From Eutypella sp. D-1 (Eukaryota; Ascomycota; Sordariomycetes; Xylariales; Diatrypaceae), in contig JAJTTP010000013.1 of NCBI GenBank assembly GCA_023313575.1, forward strand, positions 806,001-870,000: a DNA stretch of 64,000 nucleotides, given 5' to 3'. Under the pieces are notes generated by a model that was not told the DNA's origin, did not search any database, and worked only from the letters and a program-made list of their open reading frames with translations. How positions within the stretch are numbered: position 1 is the first letter of the stretch; every line of letters starts with the position of its first letter. The position numbers were made by a program, and so were the translations under genes. Below, piece by piece: positions 33,645-45,339 of this stretch.

Positions 33645-35304
33645 ATGTCTAACCAGTATTATCCACGTGAGTAGGAGTAGTGTACTGTGGCATCGGTTTG
33701 ATGTCGAGTCCAATTATATAAGAACTTCGACGGTGTCGATACTAACAATTGGATAGCACCCCCCAACCCAAGCGGGTCAGCAGGTATGCACGCGATTGAC
33801 TGAATCCTTTCGAGTCATATTGGAATCAGTAAGCTAATTCGACACGCAGGCCCGCAGCAGCAGAACTATCCTCCTCCGCCCACCTCACCACCCGCGAACC
33901 AGACTAAGTTCTACCCGCCGCCGCCCGGCACGCCGAGCTTCGCGCCTCCTCAGGCTCAACAGTATCCGACTCCTCCGCAGCAGAATCACTATGCCCCCCC
34001 ACCATCACAACAGAGCCCGCCGGTTCGACAACAATCCTATCCGGCGCCCCCACAGCAGCAGAGCATATCACCACCACCCCAGGTCGGGACGCCGACGTCA
34101 TACCCGCCCCCGCCTCAGGCAGCCCAACAGCCACAACAGCAGCAGCACCAGCAGCAGCAATCGCCTCCGCCACAACATCAGCAGCATCAACAGGTGAACT
34201 TCCCGTTCCGTAATAGCGGCGGTCCGGTCACATCGCCGGGTTTCTCACCAGCGCCGAGCGATGCGGCACCCTCGTATTCCGAGGCCGTCCCTCATGCCCC
34301 GGAGGGATACCCACAGGAGAAAGCCCAGGCTGTAGCGGGGCAGCAGGCACACTCACGGGCCGGCTCCACCAGCACCTCGGCAGCCGTCAGCATGCACGCC
34401 GGGACACCGGCGGCGGGGGTCTTCCAAGGAGCGGCCGCAACGCTCGACGACGTGGGCACCTTCAACGGGGGCTCGTACCGCATCAGCCACCGGGACTGCA
34501 ACACCATCGTGACGCTGCAGCTGGCACACGGGTGTCCGCTGAACGCGAAGCCCGGTGTGCTGATCGCCATGAGCCCGTCCGTCACACTCAAGGGCGAGTA
34601 CAAGTTCAGCATGAAGAAGATGATGTCGGGCGGGGAGTTCGGCCACTCGACCTTCATCGGCCCTGGGGAGCTGCTGCTGGCCCCCGGCATGCTCGGCGAC
34701 ATGACTACCATCCGGCTGACCGGCGGCGAGTCCTGGAGCGTCGGCAAAGACGCCTACGTCGCAAGCACCCAGGGCGTCATTCGTGACTACAAGCGCCAGG
34801 GCCTCGGCAAGGCCATGTTCAGCGGCGAGGGACTCTGGGTTCACAAGATCAGCGGCGTCGGCCTCATGTGGATCACCAGCTTCGGCGCCATCATTCGTAA
34901 GGACCTCGCCGAGGGCGAGAAGTATATCGTTGACAACGGCCACCTCGTCGCCTGGAACACCAAGTACGTCATGGAACGCGTTGCGAGCGGCGGCATCATC
35001 GCCGGCTTCGCCAGCGGCGAGGGCCTCGTCTGCAAGTTCACTGGCCCCGGCACCGTCTTCTTACAGACACGAAATCCCGTAAGCTCTCTTTCCATTCTAC
35101 TTATTCCCTTTCCTACCTTTCTCTCTGTTTCGTTTTCTCTTTTTCTTTTTTTGGTTGCCTCCTGTAAACCCCTTAGTACTGTTTCTCCTCCTAGACCCCG
35201 TTGGTCTCAGAGGCTTAGAGAAGAACAAGCCGAACGGCGTGCTAACACGTGGAATACAGAGGGCCTTCAGCGCCTACATGACCGGCAACGCTGCGCCGCC
35301 GTAG
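33645..35304 (+). CDS. AIM24: AIM24 family mitochondrial-biogenesis protein with Pro/Gln-rich N terminus
   Basis: Four exons, join(33645..33666, 33757..33783, 33850..35078, 35260..35304), give 440 residues. The first two exons are only 22 and 27 nt. The N-terminal 200 residues are Pro/Gln/Tyr-rich ([18 protein letters not shown]). The C-terminal half is the AIM24 domain: [87 protein letters not shown] and [10 protein letters not shown]. The last intron (181 bp, CTAAC branch site) joins this to [14 protein letters not shown] and stop; the stop at 35216 in an alternative exon gives a less family-like end. Yeast Aim24 is a mitochondrial inner-membrane protein supporting MICOS. The long disordered leader here is not obviously a targeting peptide, so location is uncertain. 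Confidence 0.85.
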
Positions 35305-38300
35305 GATGCTGGCAGGAGGCACTGGTGAGAAACCGAATGACGACTACAAAAATACCATGTCAAAATTGAAGGAAGTTGGCGGTGTGCATTTCTTCATCTT
35401 GTGATCGGGATAGCCGACAGCCGAATGTTATAATATTTCAATGCAGTTGGTCGGTGCAACTCGGAGTCGAGGCGGTCACGCACACACCCCGTGGTAAGCG
35501 CTCGGGGAAGGAACTCCATTTTCGGCAATGCAGATGCAAGTAATTCCGACGTTGGATCGCGACGGCTTGGCGGCAAATATTCGCCATACATTTCTCTTGC
35601 TATATGCCTGTTGGGCGGCTGCGAATCTCGGCATTCCTACTTACCGTTTTCAGACCTCTTTCGACGCCCCGCTGACCGACTTACTGACCCGATGATTCTT
35701 TCAAGAATGCTTCAAGAAGGAATAGAAGGAATAAGGCTGGTTGGTTAGCCGGTTGTGGCGGTCACGAACGTGAGATGGGGATTCTGTTTTCCGTTTCTGT
35801 TTATTCTACTTGGTAATATCTGAGATGAGCTTATGCATAAATGATGACCCCCCACGTCTCCCCCAAAGTACCAACAAGCATTTCTAGTAGAACTCCTTCC
35901 CGGGTACGTGTGTGATTGCCAGTTGCTTATATGCCTGCGTCTGCATACCTGCACGTAATCTCGTTGACAGGTTGGTCGCCACGTGCTTGTGCATGGCATT
36001 GCTACATAATATTAACCACCAAAAACGCCGTTTCCATTTATGCGCCGCTGTGCCGTAGCCGCGCATGTCACATCCGTCGAGCGGAGGCTCAAGGCCAACG
36101 GCGGTAACTAACGCCTTGAGTTGTTTATGCGGTGCCCCGCCGCATCGCGGTACATGCTAGATGAGCAGTTAGGACACTGACGTGAGGCCAGTTTGCTGTG
36201 CTCATCAGGGGCTTGAGGTTGTAAGAGAGGCGTGGGACTAGGCTAGCTTCCCATAGTCCAGCGGTGGTCTCACAGGATCACCAGCGCGCTTAATTTTTCG
36301 TTCTTCTTCAGCCCCCAATCCTTTTCTCGCTTCCCCCTGCCCATAGCTCTATCTCTGTAACGTCTTCACTTGCTTCTTTCGTGGCACAGAGTCAGCCGTG
36401 ATGACGGGCATGAAAGGTATAACATGACAGAGTGTCACTGCGTCACCCCGCGTGGCGCCCTCGCATGTACTAATAAAGAAAGAAAATTTTTGGTTGTGGT
36501 ACGCGGATACGTTAACCATAGGCTTAGGAATTTATGCGTAAGATGTAAAGAGTGGAAAAAAGACAAAGGAATCTTGAAACTGAATGTAATGTTTCATCGA
36601 TCTCTACGCCCCCTCACCACAGCGTCTTCGATATTGCCTTCGCTTTTCCCCGGAGGTCGCATTGAGACAGCATGAATGCAACGCATGACAAGTTTGAAAT
36701 TAATGAGACGAGACAATTCCACCCACTCAGGTGAGCGATTCGTGAGAATATGTACGCGAGAGAGATGCCCAACCTTCAGCTGCGCCTACGTGCCACCGTG
36801 ATCGTCATCGTAGCCGTCGCGGGGTTCAAACCCTCGCCTCGTCTCTCTCCACCTTGCCTTGGCCCTACCCTATCTCGTCTCGGTCTCGCTCGCTAAAGTT
36901 AATATATATTTTTACATCGGTTTCGTCACCGGTAGGCCGGTCCGGGATATCCTTCGCGCGGGCTTAAGCGGCGTTAACGCCGAGGGCTGCTGCAATGTGT
37001 CCATATCCTTCGGGGCTGAAGAGCTTGCGCGAGCCCTTCATTCCTTTGGAAATCACGTCGAGGTGATGTGATGCTCAGGAATAACGATAGACGGATGCGG
37101 CGAAGTTGCGCGGCACGTACGTGTATCAATCAATGCAAGTCTTCTTTGGGCCGTTCGTGTCTATTTACGGACATTCGAGAAGCCGCAATCAATCCGCCAC
37201 CTCATGAGGCGGGAAGGGGTAGTTGTACGTTCTCCCGCGGTGAGAACCTAACCCTCGTTTAACTACCTATAGGAATCCATGTACGACAATTAAGCCGCAT
37301 GCTGGGGATTAGAAATGTTGCCCGATTCCGTCACCCCCGGGAATCCAGAGATACATGGTACATGATTCTTCCCGTATCACATCAAGGACAGGCATCAGGG
37401 TATCCGAATATCCCACAGCGGCACGTACCGTCGTCCTGCTGGACGCGTGTATACTGCCGGGGGGGAAGGGTGTGGTGTGGGCGAAGGGTGTACAAACGAG
37501 GCGGTGTTGCTCCCCATGTGCGGTGGCATAACTGTGGCACCGACTTTATTTGATGCGAGACACAGCGTCGCACTAAAAGTAAGGCGGGTTTGGCTTCTCA
37601 GCTGGCTAACGTCAAGCGAGCGAGCTGTCACGCAGCCGCAGATAGCCTGCGCAGCCCTACGACTACAGGAGCAGCAGCTGGACAGCGCACCTACCTAACT
37701 CGTTAGCGAACTAGGGTCGGGCAGGGCTAGGCGAGCAAAAAGACTTCAGAATTGGGCTTTGTTCTTGTGCCCAACCGCTTTACCCCCTCGGACACCCTAC
37801 TACATCGTCCGAGACAGCTGACGTGAGCCACCCGAACAACGCCGAGACCACCCCATCACTAGATAATGTTCATGATGTCGGCACCAGCGCCGAGTACGAT
37901 TGGCTATTTAGGTATGTAGATGCTGTTTTCCGGCTAGAACGTGTAGGCATGAAGGTCTCGACCGTAAGAAGGAACAATCTTCCCCATCCTTGCCCACCGT
38001 CGAGGTTGAGGTCGGCGATGGGTACGTAGGCCGGCAGCCGGTGGGATGGACGTTCGGCATAGTCCGACGGGCATCGGCATGAGTGTGTCTTAGAGGACCG
38101 GTGAGCTCATGTGGTCAGCAGTTCCACCCCTTCCCAACTTAAATCCGTGGTTTTCTCGACAGAAGGTGGGATGAGAAAGATGGGCGCTTGGCTCATTGGC
38201 CGGACGATCCTGTGGCTGGGTAGCTGAGAAGAGACAAGATATCGGGGGACATCTATTGTGCATCACGCCCGTTGAAGATCTCCTTGGCGCGAGGATGGTC

Positions 38301-40699
38301 CCGTCACCCTCTTCTTTGATACAAGCGCAAGTTGTAGTTGGCGTCGTCCGATCGCGGTCGGATATTATCACTTCAGAGATTACACAATCGCTCACCTGCC
38401 GTCTTCTAGGTGTGTGTCATGTTATTATCCACCCATGGATGATGGGCCCGCTCAGCCGCCTCCACTCCGTACATGATCGTTACTGATATAGGTATGATGG
38501 GATGCTACTAAGTAAACTACCTAGGGTAGATCTCACCAGTGGGCACCCGCCGAGCCAGCCCTATGGGGCAGCTAACACTCATCTGAACCCCATCTGGCGG
38601 ACAGTACAGTAAAATTAACTAGCTTGGGACTTTGAAACATTACCATATGACCTTTCATAATCTTCGTCCTACTATGGCATTGTAGTCAGCTCATAGCGTT
38701 TCTATCTTTCTCTCTATCTTTGTCTCAGATCTCCATCCAATTCGTGTCTACTCACCGGTCAAGCAGAAATGCCAAGACAAATTGACACGAAAAGGGGAAG
38801 GGGGAGCGCAACAGGCTTGGCAGCTGCAGGAAGAAGGACCTGAATGCAGCCCTACCTACTTAATTCTCTATCCCATCCCAGCCTAGTGCCCAACTAACTA
38901 TAGATAACTATTTAGTCAATAAAGGCCCATGGCTAGACACCACCCGCAAGTGTTAATAAAGTCTTGGAACCATCTCGGCATGATTGTGGCTCGCCTACTC
39001 TTCTCAGCTCGGTGAAATACGGCGCGCGTCGGCGTTAACCTCGCCCAAGCAAGACCAAAGCTCCGAAAGCCGGATTATCAGATCATAGTTTTCGTGGGAT
39101 GTGGCGGACGGGCAATGCCACTCTTATTGATTCGATATCAAACACGCGTAACTACTACCTGCCTATGCATGGAACTTTTCTTGTGTGCTATAAAGTTCTT
39201 GGCAGTGAGTCCTACAGGGGGTGAGCCTGGTTAAGGACGGAGAAGACAAGGAAGGCTCCGACTACAGTTCCCGCTTGTTCTTAGCGGACCTTTGATCTAT
39301 TATAAGTGATGTGTTATATAGGTGTTATAGATGAACCCTGTCGTCCAGTCGCGTGTCTGCTCTCCCCGTAGCACCGTTTTCAGCCAGAGACACTTGGGAT
39401 TACCAGCTTTCTCGCCGCACCCACCACTTACTGCCCCTTCCGGAGTACGCGCCTTTTATAGTATACACCTAGGTATGATGTCAGGACAATTTACTATTTT
39501 AACTGCTATTCCAGCTCCCTAGGATGAGATTAAATGGGAGACCTTTTACCTAAATGGGAAGGCCGATCGATATCCACACAGACACTAGTCGCGCGCATCT
39601 CTCGGACGAGCCCCTCTACTGACAAGAGGCGCAGAAAAGGGAAATCTTATTCGAGCGGACGCTTGACAGTGGGGGTTTTCGGCGGGCAGTGAACCTACAG
39701 TATGTAGATGGTGGGTATGTCGTGGAGAAAGAGCTGGATTTCCGTAAGCACTTGACTGCATTGAAAAAGAGACAAAACTTAGCGGGCCTGCCAGGCCTGC
39801 AAGAAACTAAATATGTAGTAGACATGGGGTTTCGACGGGGGAAGGGCAGGAACTTGCCCACTCAACACTGAAACAATGCCCCTTACGAGCACACCAACTG
39901 ATTATAACGTAAAGGCCAATCACCTCCAAGACTAGATAGTTACACACTTACTGAGGATTACTAAAAGAAATACATAGTACAGAGTAGTTATGTTTTCGTT
40001 TTACTGCCGTTCAGCTGGTGGGCATAATCCTTGCCCGATATGACCCATCCTTGAACTCGACACGTGGGTATATCCAGTGTACTACACACGTCTGTCAGGT
40101 AGAGTGTCGGCTGCAAAGTCCCAAGCAGAAGGTTGATGGGACCGGGGACCCGCCAGGCAACCATGGAACCGGGGCCGAAGAAATACAATACGTGCCCGCG
40201 GGTACTGTGGTGGGTTCGGTAGGGCTGTGCTTACACAATCCCTTTTGTTATGCCTTTCTCAACTTATGTACCCTGGGATAGGTAAAAGAGAGGCGCCCGC
40301 ACCCCCCTCCTGTCCGAAGAGAATGGGAAAGCCAACATCGATTTCAAACCCATTAATTACCCAGCTAGTTGTGTGACATTGCATTGCGGCACGGACGGTG
40401 GGAGTGGGAGTCAGATTAGACACAACATGACAGCGAGGCTGATATGTGCCTGCTCTGTCCTGGAGCCGATCAGTTAATAATGCGCCTGGAACCCAGCTCC
40501 AAGCTACGCGGTTTTGACTCATTGTCACATCACTTCGTACTGTATGCAGTAGCACCAAAAACCGGCTCCTTATTAGTCGCCTCGCCAGCTCTCAGCCTAC
40601 ACTAGAAGTCAGTCAGTCCGCCTTCGCATCCATCGTCTCCTGCGAAGCCTTCTAGAAGGGGGACAAGAAGAATAGAAGAGAAGGAAAAGAAGAAAAAAG
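35305..40699. other. 5.4-kb stretch without a supported gene
   Basis: Scattered short frames occur on both strands. The most protein-like is + 39623-39871 (LQYVDGGYVVEKELDFRKHL), 82 codons from the previous stop, with no start or splice context and no family I recognise. A T-arm-like hairpin at 36820-36836 lacks the rest of a tRNA. Otherwise I see nothing. Confidence 0.45.
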
Positions 40700-41509
40700 A
40701 TGTCGCCACCAAAGCCCGAGGAGCGTCGCAGACGCTACCATAAGAGATCCCGCAACGGTTGCATAGACTGCAAGAGAAAGCACATACGCTGCGACGAGAA
40801 AAAGCCACTCTGGTATGCCGTCCTCGTCTGTATCCCTGTCCGGGCTGGAGTCTGTCCTCCTAGCTCGTCCCCGGCCCGAAGGGAATCTGTTGCCCCTAAC
40901 CTCCCATTCCCCCACCTCCGCACCGCTACCTACCTTATCTCGTTACCGAATGCAGTGCTGACCACGCCTGTCTTCCCATATGAATAGCACAAATTGTCTC
41001 GTCAAGGGCGACTCCTGCGGATATGCGGACACGCAAGAAGGATCACCCCAGCCGACATCGATAAAAATCGAGGACGACGAGTATTGGGATTCGGAGACGG
41101 CGCCCATTCAGGGCATGTCGCAGGGCCATCTCATGATGCCTAACCACCAGATGCAAATCCAGGGCAGCGACGCGTCTGCCTTCCAATTTGACCACTGTAA
41201 GTAGCTAGCCGCCGTCCTCTCCCCCCTTTTTCTCTTCGGACGAGCTCGGCGAGCCGTCTTCTTCGTACGAGCGCGTATAGAACGCCGTCGCGCCGTCTTG
41301 TCGACCGTGAGAAACTGACACCAGAGAATAGACGGGCAGGGTGGAGATGCGGGGGGTCGCTTGCAGCACCCATACTACTGGTCACAAGGCATGGCGTCCG
41401 AAGCACAAGCCAACAACGCCATGGGATACACGATGGGGTCACAGCAGGAAATGTACAACTGGCGGGACATGCAACAGATGGACCCGACGGGGGGACATCA
41501 GCAACAGCA

Positions 41510-41547
<38 letters not shown>

Positions 41548-41663
41548 CCTCGTACTGGGGCCAGGACCCGAACCAAGCAGATCCCGGGCCGATCCATCAG
41601 GATAGGCACGGGGAACATAAGAGCTCAAGTCGCAGGGACGGCGGGGGTCGTCGTCGTCATTAG
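40700..41663 (+). CDS. Short Zn(II)2Cys6 protein with polyglutamine tract
   Basis: Three exons, join(40700..40812, 40988..41196, 41332..41663), give 217 residues. Introns are 175 and 135 bp, GT-AG. The first splice, as in many zinc-cluster genes, falls inside the domain: C21-x2-C24-x6-C31-x6-C38-x2-C41-x6-C48 is complete only after joining, preceded by HKRSRNG. Then come an acidic patch (KIEDDEYWDSE), a Met/Gln-rich part, and Q16 followed by ASYWGQDP and a basic end (RRDGGGRRRH). There is no fungal-specific transcription factor middle-homology region, so it is much shorter than usual. It is probably a nuclear DNA-binding protein; the target is unknown. The extreme C terminus could differ if another intron exists. 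Confidence 0.8.
41499..41546 (+). repeat. CAG/CAA repeat encoding Q16
   Basis: Sixteen glutamine codons, mostly pure CAG with two CAA near the start. Length polymorphism between strains is expected. Confidence 0.9.
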
Positions 41664-44600
41664 AGGGGGCATGGGCTTCTTCTTGCCAGCCATGCTTGAG
41701 CCCAGGGCACACTCCATATTCTAGGCCTTCTTGGCCGCTTTCTTGTCCTCCCTTTTTCTTTTCATGTACAAAATTTCCATCAGTGTATTATCTTCCTTTT
41801 GTATCGATTGGTCAGCCATTTAGAAAGGCGCATGTATGTATGATCTTGGTGGCCCGCTAGGGCCTGGGGCCGTGGTTGCTTTCGGAGCTAGAGGGCTCTT
41901 TATAGACACATTGGGGGGTAGAGGTTCCGGTTAATTAAGAAATTCAACATTGTGCAGTGCACGACCACCTACCTGTCTATCCAATTAGGTGATACCAAGT
42001 ACTCTTGGACCTCGTTGGTGCCGGCCAGTCCCAGAGATCCTTTGATTGCAGTTGGGCGAAAATGGCAGTATGCAGATTCTCAGGAAAGACCTGGAAGGCT
42101 TGTAGTGTCGAGGCCCCACGAAAATAAAACCGACCAACTTCAAGATTAGTCAAGTGCATAGTTGGGGCCACTCATGTTATCGCCCGCCCGGGTGTTTGTT
42201 CAGACTTTTTAGTGCCAGCTGCGCTGGTGCCTGAAAGACTCGGGTATCGAATCCGGTCTCCTGGCCCAATGAGTAAACAGTCTTTACAGGGATGCTTGTT
42301 AATCATCATGGATTTATGTACCCAGGTAGGTATGGTACATCTGCAATCTTGAAATTATAACCAGCCGGATCCGGGTGGGTACATCCAGGTCCCAAGCCGG
42401 CCGGGAAGGAGTGCTCATTTATCCACTTAGGAAAGATCGGCCCGGTACACTCCTTGCAGGTTTGGAGATGCCCCCGTCACCAAACCGGACCGAACCGAAC
42501 TGAATTATATCCAAAGCTCGGTAATAAACCAGAGAACTGGCCACTTCTCACCTGCAGAAAATAAACATGGAGCAGATAGTGGCAGCCACCACAGTGCGCA
42601 AGCAAACATCATACATGCGGTGCCCACATAGCATATACCTCTATCACATGTTTGCTGTACACTTAGTTAGGTATCCAATTTGGGGCCCCTCCCTAAAGGT
42701 ACTGATATTGGCTCTATCTGCCTACCTCATATGTACCTGCAGGTCGTCATGCCCCCCACCCCCTCCTTCCCCTGGAAATGGGAGGGTTGTATGTTACACA
42801 CGTACATTTCAGGCAGATAAGGTAGCTACATCTACCATGTACCTATAGGCACACATGTATATACCATATATACACATAGGTACATTTCTGATTACTAGAA
42901 ATCACCTTCTTAGAGGTACCTGACTACCTGATCAGGTACTTCAGCCTACCTTACCTGCATGCAAAGAGGAGATTACTTGTAGCAGCTGCCTGGGTTAAAT
43001 GGACCGGGACCTAGTGTACATATGTAGGTAGATAGTAGATTACTACCTGGATCTCCTCAAACCTTATATCCAACCTCGGTGTAACGTTTATGTTTTCCAA
43101 GGTAGGAGCAGAGGCATAGATTATCACAGAGTCTCTTGAAACCCCTTAACAGCTACTGTATGTGTGCCACCAGTAAAGCCAAGTGGTTATCACCAGCTGC
43201 AGAATTCACAAACATTAGGAACTGGTATAAGTAAGAATATCATCTAGACTCTTCACACCTCTTTGCACTTGTGCCAGCTTTTACCTCTAGTTATCTAAGC
43301 CCTGCATGGGAATTATCCTTCCAATATGCCAGAAATCACTACAGATGTGATAGGATTATAGCAAGGAAGAGAACTGCATTACTCCAGAGAATTGCAGTCC
43401 TTTAGTGCCCCTGATACAGTCATTTAGATCCAATTGCTTAACTGGATGGATGTAGTAGGATACTCAACTGTGAGCTCAGTCAGTATCTTTTAGACAAGGG
43501 AGCAAGTTACCCTTTTAGTCAACTATGTGGGGAAGTTCGATTGCATGATGACATAAAGGTCTAGGTTGCTGTTTGGTACCTACTGTCTTCACTCAGATAG
43601 GCAGAGGTTCCTATTGATGTAGAATCAAGTGCCTTTCTACTTCAGAGTGTCCCCCAGTGGATAGAACCAGGAGGCCAACATTGGCTGGGACAATAGGTAA
43701 GTTTCATATAACTGGCCTATATAGAAGAGAGAGCAACCCAGGATCGTGGTATGTCATATACCCTGTTATATACTCTGGATGGTTATATATGACAAAGGAG
43801 TATGGTGGTTCATTATTGATGAATGTAGGCCAATGCCAGGCTTATACATAGATCACTACAATATACCCAGGTAGACAAGGTGTATATAAGATTTTGTGAC
43901 CACTTCCAAGGAAATTCTGAACATGATAGTCAAGCACATTGCTATATTTGCACCATCGAGAAACCTATTCCAGGATAGACAGCTAGTAAGACTATAGGTA
44001 CCAATATGGTACTATGTTATCTGCAACCTTAGGCAGCACAAGAAAAGGAGGGGGTGGAGAGGTGCTATGGGACAATATGTAAAACATGACCATTACAGCA
44101 ATGCCTCAGTTAGTCAACATCTCTCCTCAATGGTCCTGTTAACTATATCAATAGGTCGTTTCTGCATATGTACACACACAGTATATGTTTCACATTGGCC
44201 TCTTCATGACATAAAGCAGTACGTAGTACACCATTTGCACAATAGGTTACCTTCATATACCTATGTATGTAGGTAGGTAAGTATTCTGGAATAACTGAGA
44301 TAAAGATTGGGAAACCACCGAGGTACTTAAGGGAAGAACATGTACTTCTAGTACCTAGGTAGAATAGTTCCGGAAGGGAACCGGAACCCGTTCTTTCCAA
44401 ATGATTGCAGTGGCCCGGACCACCCTATGCTAGTAGTCGCACCTTCCGTTATATCACGTACTTGCCTGTCGCTTTACAATACAACATACAAGTACCTTCC
44501 TCCGGAACGCACACTCGGCAAAAGAAATTAAAAAAACTTACTTTTTGTCTTTCCCACAACCTGCACGCATCACTTACATCCTACTTCCACAACTTTACAT

Positions 44601-45339
44601 CTCTTCACTCTCCTGCTGTACATCAGCATTCCTTCACTCCATCGTGATACGCAAGGCTTCTTTTGGATCATAATTCTTGGACCCAAGTTCATATTGACCG
44701 ATCGACCTTCCGCACCACTCATATTTTGACATTGAAAAGACTCCAATAGATTTATTTCCCCATTGTTGTTGTACTTTGGGGAACCCAGCGCAGTACTGTC
44801 ACCCCTTCCACAGCGTTTTCTAGTCCTCTAACTGACAAGACTTCTTTGAACTTGAATAGCATCAAGCCTCAATCCAACTGTACCTGCCCCTTGGAATTTC
44901 TGGCAGCTATCCAAATAGCAACAAGAACATTGCCAAGAAAACTCTTTGGACGAGTCAACTATCCAGAGCGTGTGATAAAATATCACCTACTGGTGGCTGC
45001 CTACTACTACCTACTACCCCTTGTCACCCAACACAGCACGCACCTGAAGTTTTTGTTGTCTAGTTCATTTCCCTCTCAATCCCATTACTCTACTCTTTCC
45101 ACTACGTGTATTCTGGACAATTGAAGTTGTCGTCAGATTGTCAATTCCCCGTTTGGTATCAAGTGTTTCGAAACCGGATTGTCAGCAGCAGTATATCCAC
45201 CAGACCTACCGCCCTCCAAAAAGGCACACTCTTCTATAGCCAGCTTAATCACCAAGCTGCCAGACCCCAGACAAGACGCTGTCTCTTTCACATTTTTCGA
45301 TGACATTCTAGACCCGGAGAAAGCAGCCTGAACTACAGC
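41664..45339. other. 3.7-kb stretch without a supported gene
   Basis: Moderately AT-rich, with scattered TACCTA/TAGGTA words (42.3-43.1 and 44.2-44.4 kb). From about 44.5 kb it becomes CT-rich, typical of promoter and leader of a fungal housekeeping gene, probably belonging to the gene at 45340. No coding region recognised. Confidence 0.5.

Noticed and set aside
34353..34943. 196-codon minus frame
   Set aside because: Antisense shadow of the AIM24 domain.
36820..36836. tRNA T-arm (CGGGG TTCAAAC CCTCG)
   Set aside because: No matching acceptor stem, D-arm or anticodon arm is found at the right distance on either strand.
39623..39871. Short protein-like frame (LQYVDGGYVVEKELDFRKHL)
   Set aside because: No start codon context, splice partner or recognised family; it could be a relic but is not supported.
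42241..42262. tRNA-like TTCGA element in GGTATCGAATCCGG
   Set aside because: The T-stem has a mismatch next to the loop and no other tRNA arms are present.
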